DNA from: a virus
Direction: 5' to 3' (one strand)
Virus record (IMG/VR): IMGVR_UViG_3300042549_006746
Coordinates: 1-22,067 of that record
Length of the DNA stretch: 22,067 nucleotides
Below the pieces are notes generated by a model, which did not search any database, was not told where the DNA came from, and saw nothing but the letters and a program-made list of their open reading frames with translations. Of the stretch, positions 21,941 to 22,067 are shown piece after piece (the stretch's first letter is position 1; every line of letters starts with the position of its first letter). The translations under genes and the position numbers were made by a program.

Positions 21941-22067
21941 TTAGAAACTTACTGTTGAAAGTACTTTAATAATTGTGTTTTCTGGATCAAAATCTTTATC
22001 TAATTTTTTAGCAACTAGTAAATCAATTGATGTTCCGTTCTTTTGCTCAACCCATAATTCTTTTACA
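21941..22067 (-). CDS. C-terminal end of an unidentified protein (5' part outside window)
   Basis: An open minus-strand frame runs from the window edge to TAA at 21941-21943, giving the last 41 residues: VKELWVEQKNG, LLVAKKLDKDFDPEN, then IIKVLSTVSF. The reading is consistent in codon use with neighbours and the stop lies just 8 nt before the upstream tRNA-like gene. Too little is present to name it. Confidence 0.55.
   Translation of the reverse strand, partial: VKELWVEQKNGTSIDLLVAKKLDKDFDPENTIIKVLSTVSF

Noticed and set aside
1-22067. CRISPR array or insertion sequence
   Set aside because: No regularly spaced repeats and no transposase-like protein or terminal inverted repeats were found on reading either strand.

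Overview
The window is about 22 kb of AT-rich DNA in which every credible gene lies on the minus strand, so transcription runs from high to low coordinates. A T4-type family B DNA polymerase next to a gp45-like sliding clamp, a holin/endolysin cassette, tightly packed genes and tRNA-like genes point to a large tailed phage (T4-like replication genes). The host is probably a Bacteroidota/Flavobacteriia bacterium. One protein ends in a type IX secretion (T9SS) type A sorting domain, and five exported proteins have signal peptides with Gln at the predicted +1 position, a known Bacteroidetes trait. Start codons follow A/T-rich leaders rather than clear Shine-Dalgarno sites.

Layout in transcription order. 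(1) 22067-20920: the tail of an unidentified gene, two tRNA-like genes with odd middles, a membrane-anchored coiled-coil protein, a small HTH protein and a small unknown. (2) 20901-14713: an exported-protein island. It holds two secreted proteins sharing a dockerin/EF-hand-like C-terminal module, a cohesin-like protein with a T9SS sorting domain, a membrane-anchored Pro/Ala-rich protein, a CsgG-like (curli exporter family) protein, an outer-membrane beta-barrel protein with a Ser/Gly-rich linker, a 22-codon micro-ORF and a small secreted protein. (3) 14691-13350: lysis cassette with a small two-TM protein, a GH19 endolysin and a holin, closed by a hairpin terminator. (4) 13277-10831: nucleotide genes QueE, FolE, a phosphoribosyltransferase and a MazG-like pyrophosphohydrolase. 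(5) 10800-3067: a small membrane protein followed by a glycan/modification cluster: two paralogous GlcNAc-transferase-like enzymes, an HtrL/YibB-type glycosyltransferase, a NodU/TobZ-type carbamoyltransferase and a 765-residue methyltransferase + YibB + GT2 fusion. (6) 3031-1: DNA polymerase and the start of the sliding clamp.

Two sets of genes look like candidate systems. The exported island could build a surface or secreted assembly using the host Sec and T9SS routes plus a phage-encoded CsgG-like pore. The glycosyltransferase/methyltransferase/carbamoyltransferase cluster, between deazaguanine-pathway genes and the DNA polymerase, could decorate phage DNA, virions or the host surface. Family assignments come from motifs read by eye; functions of both systems are inference.
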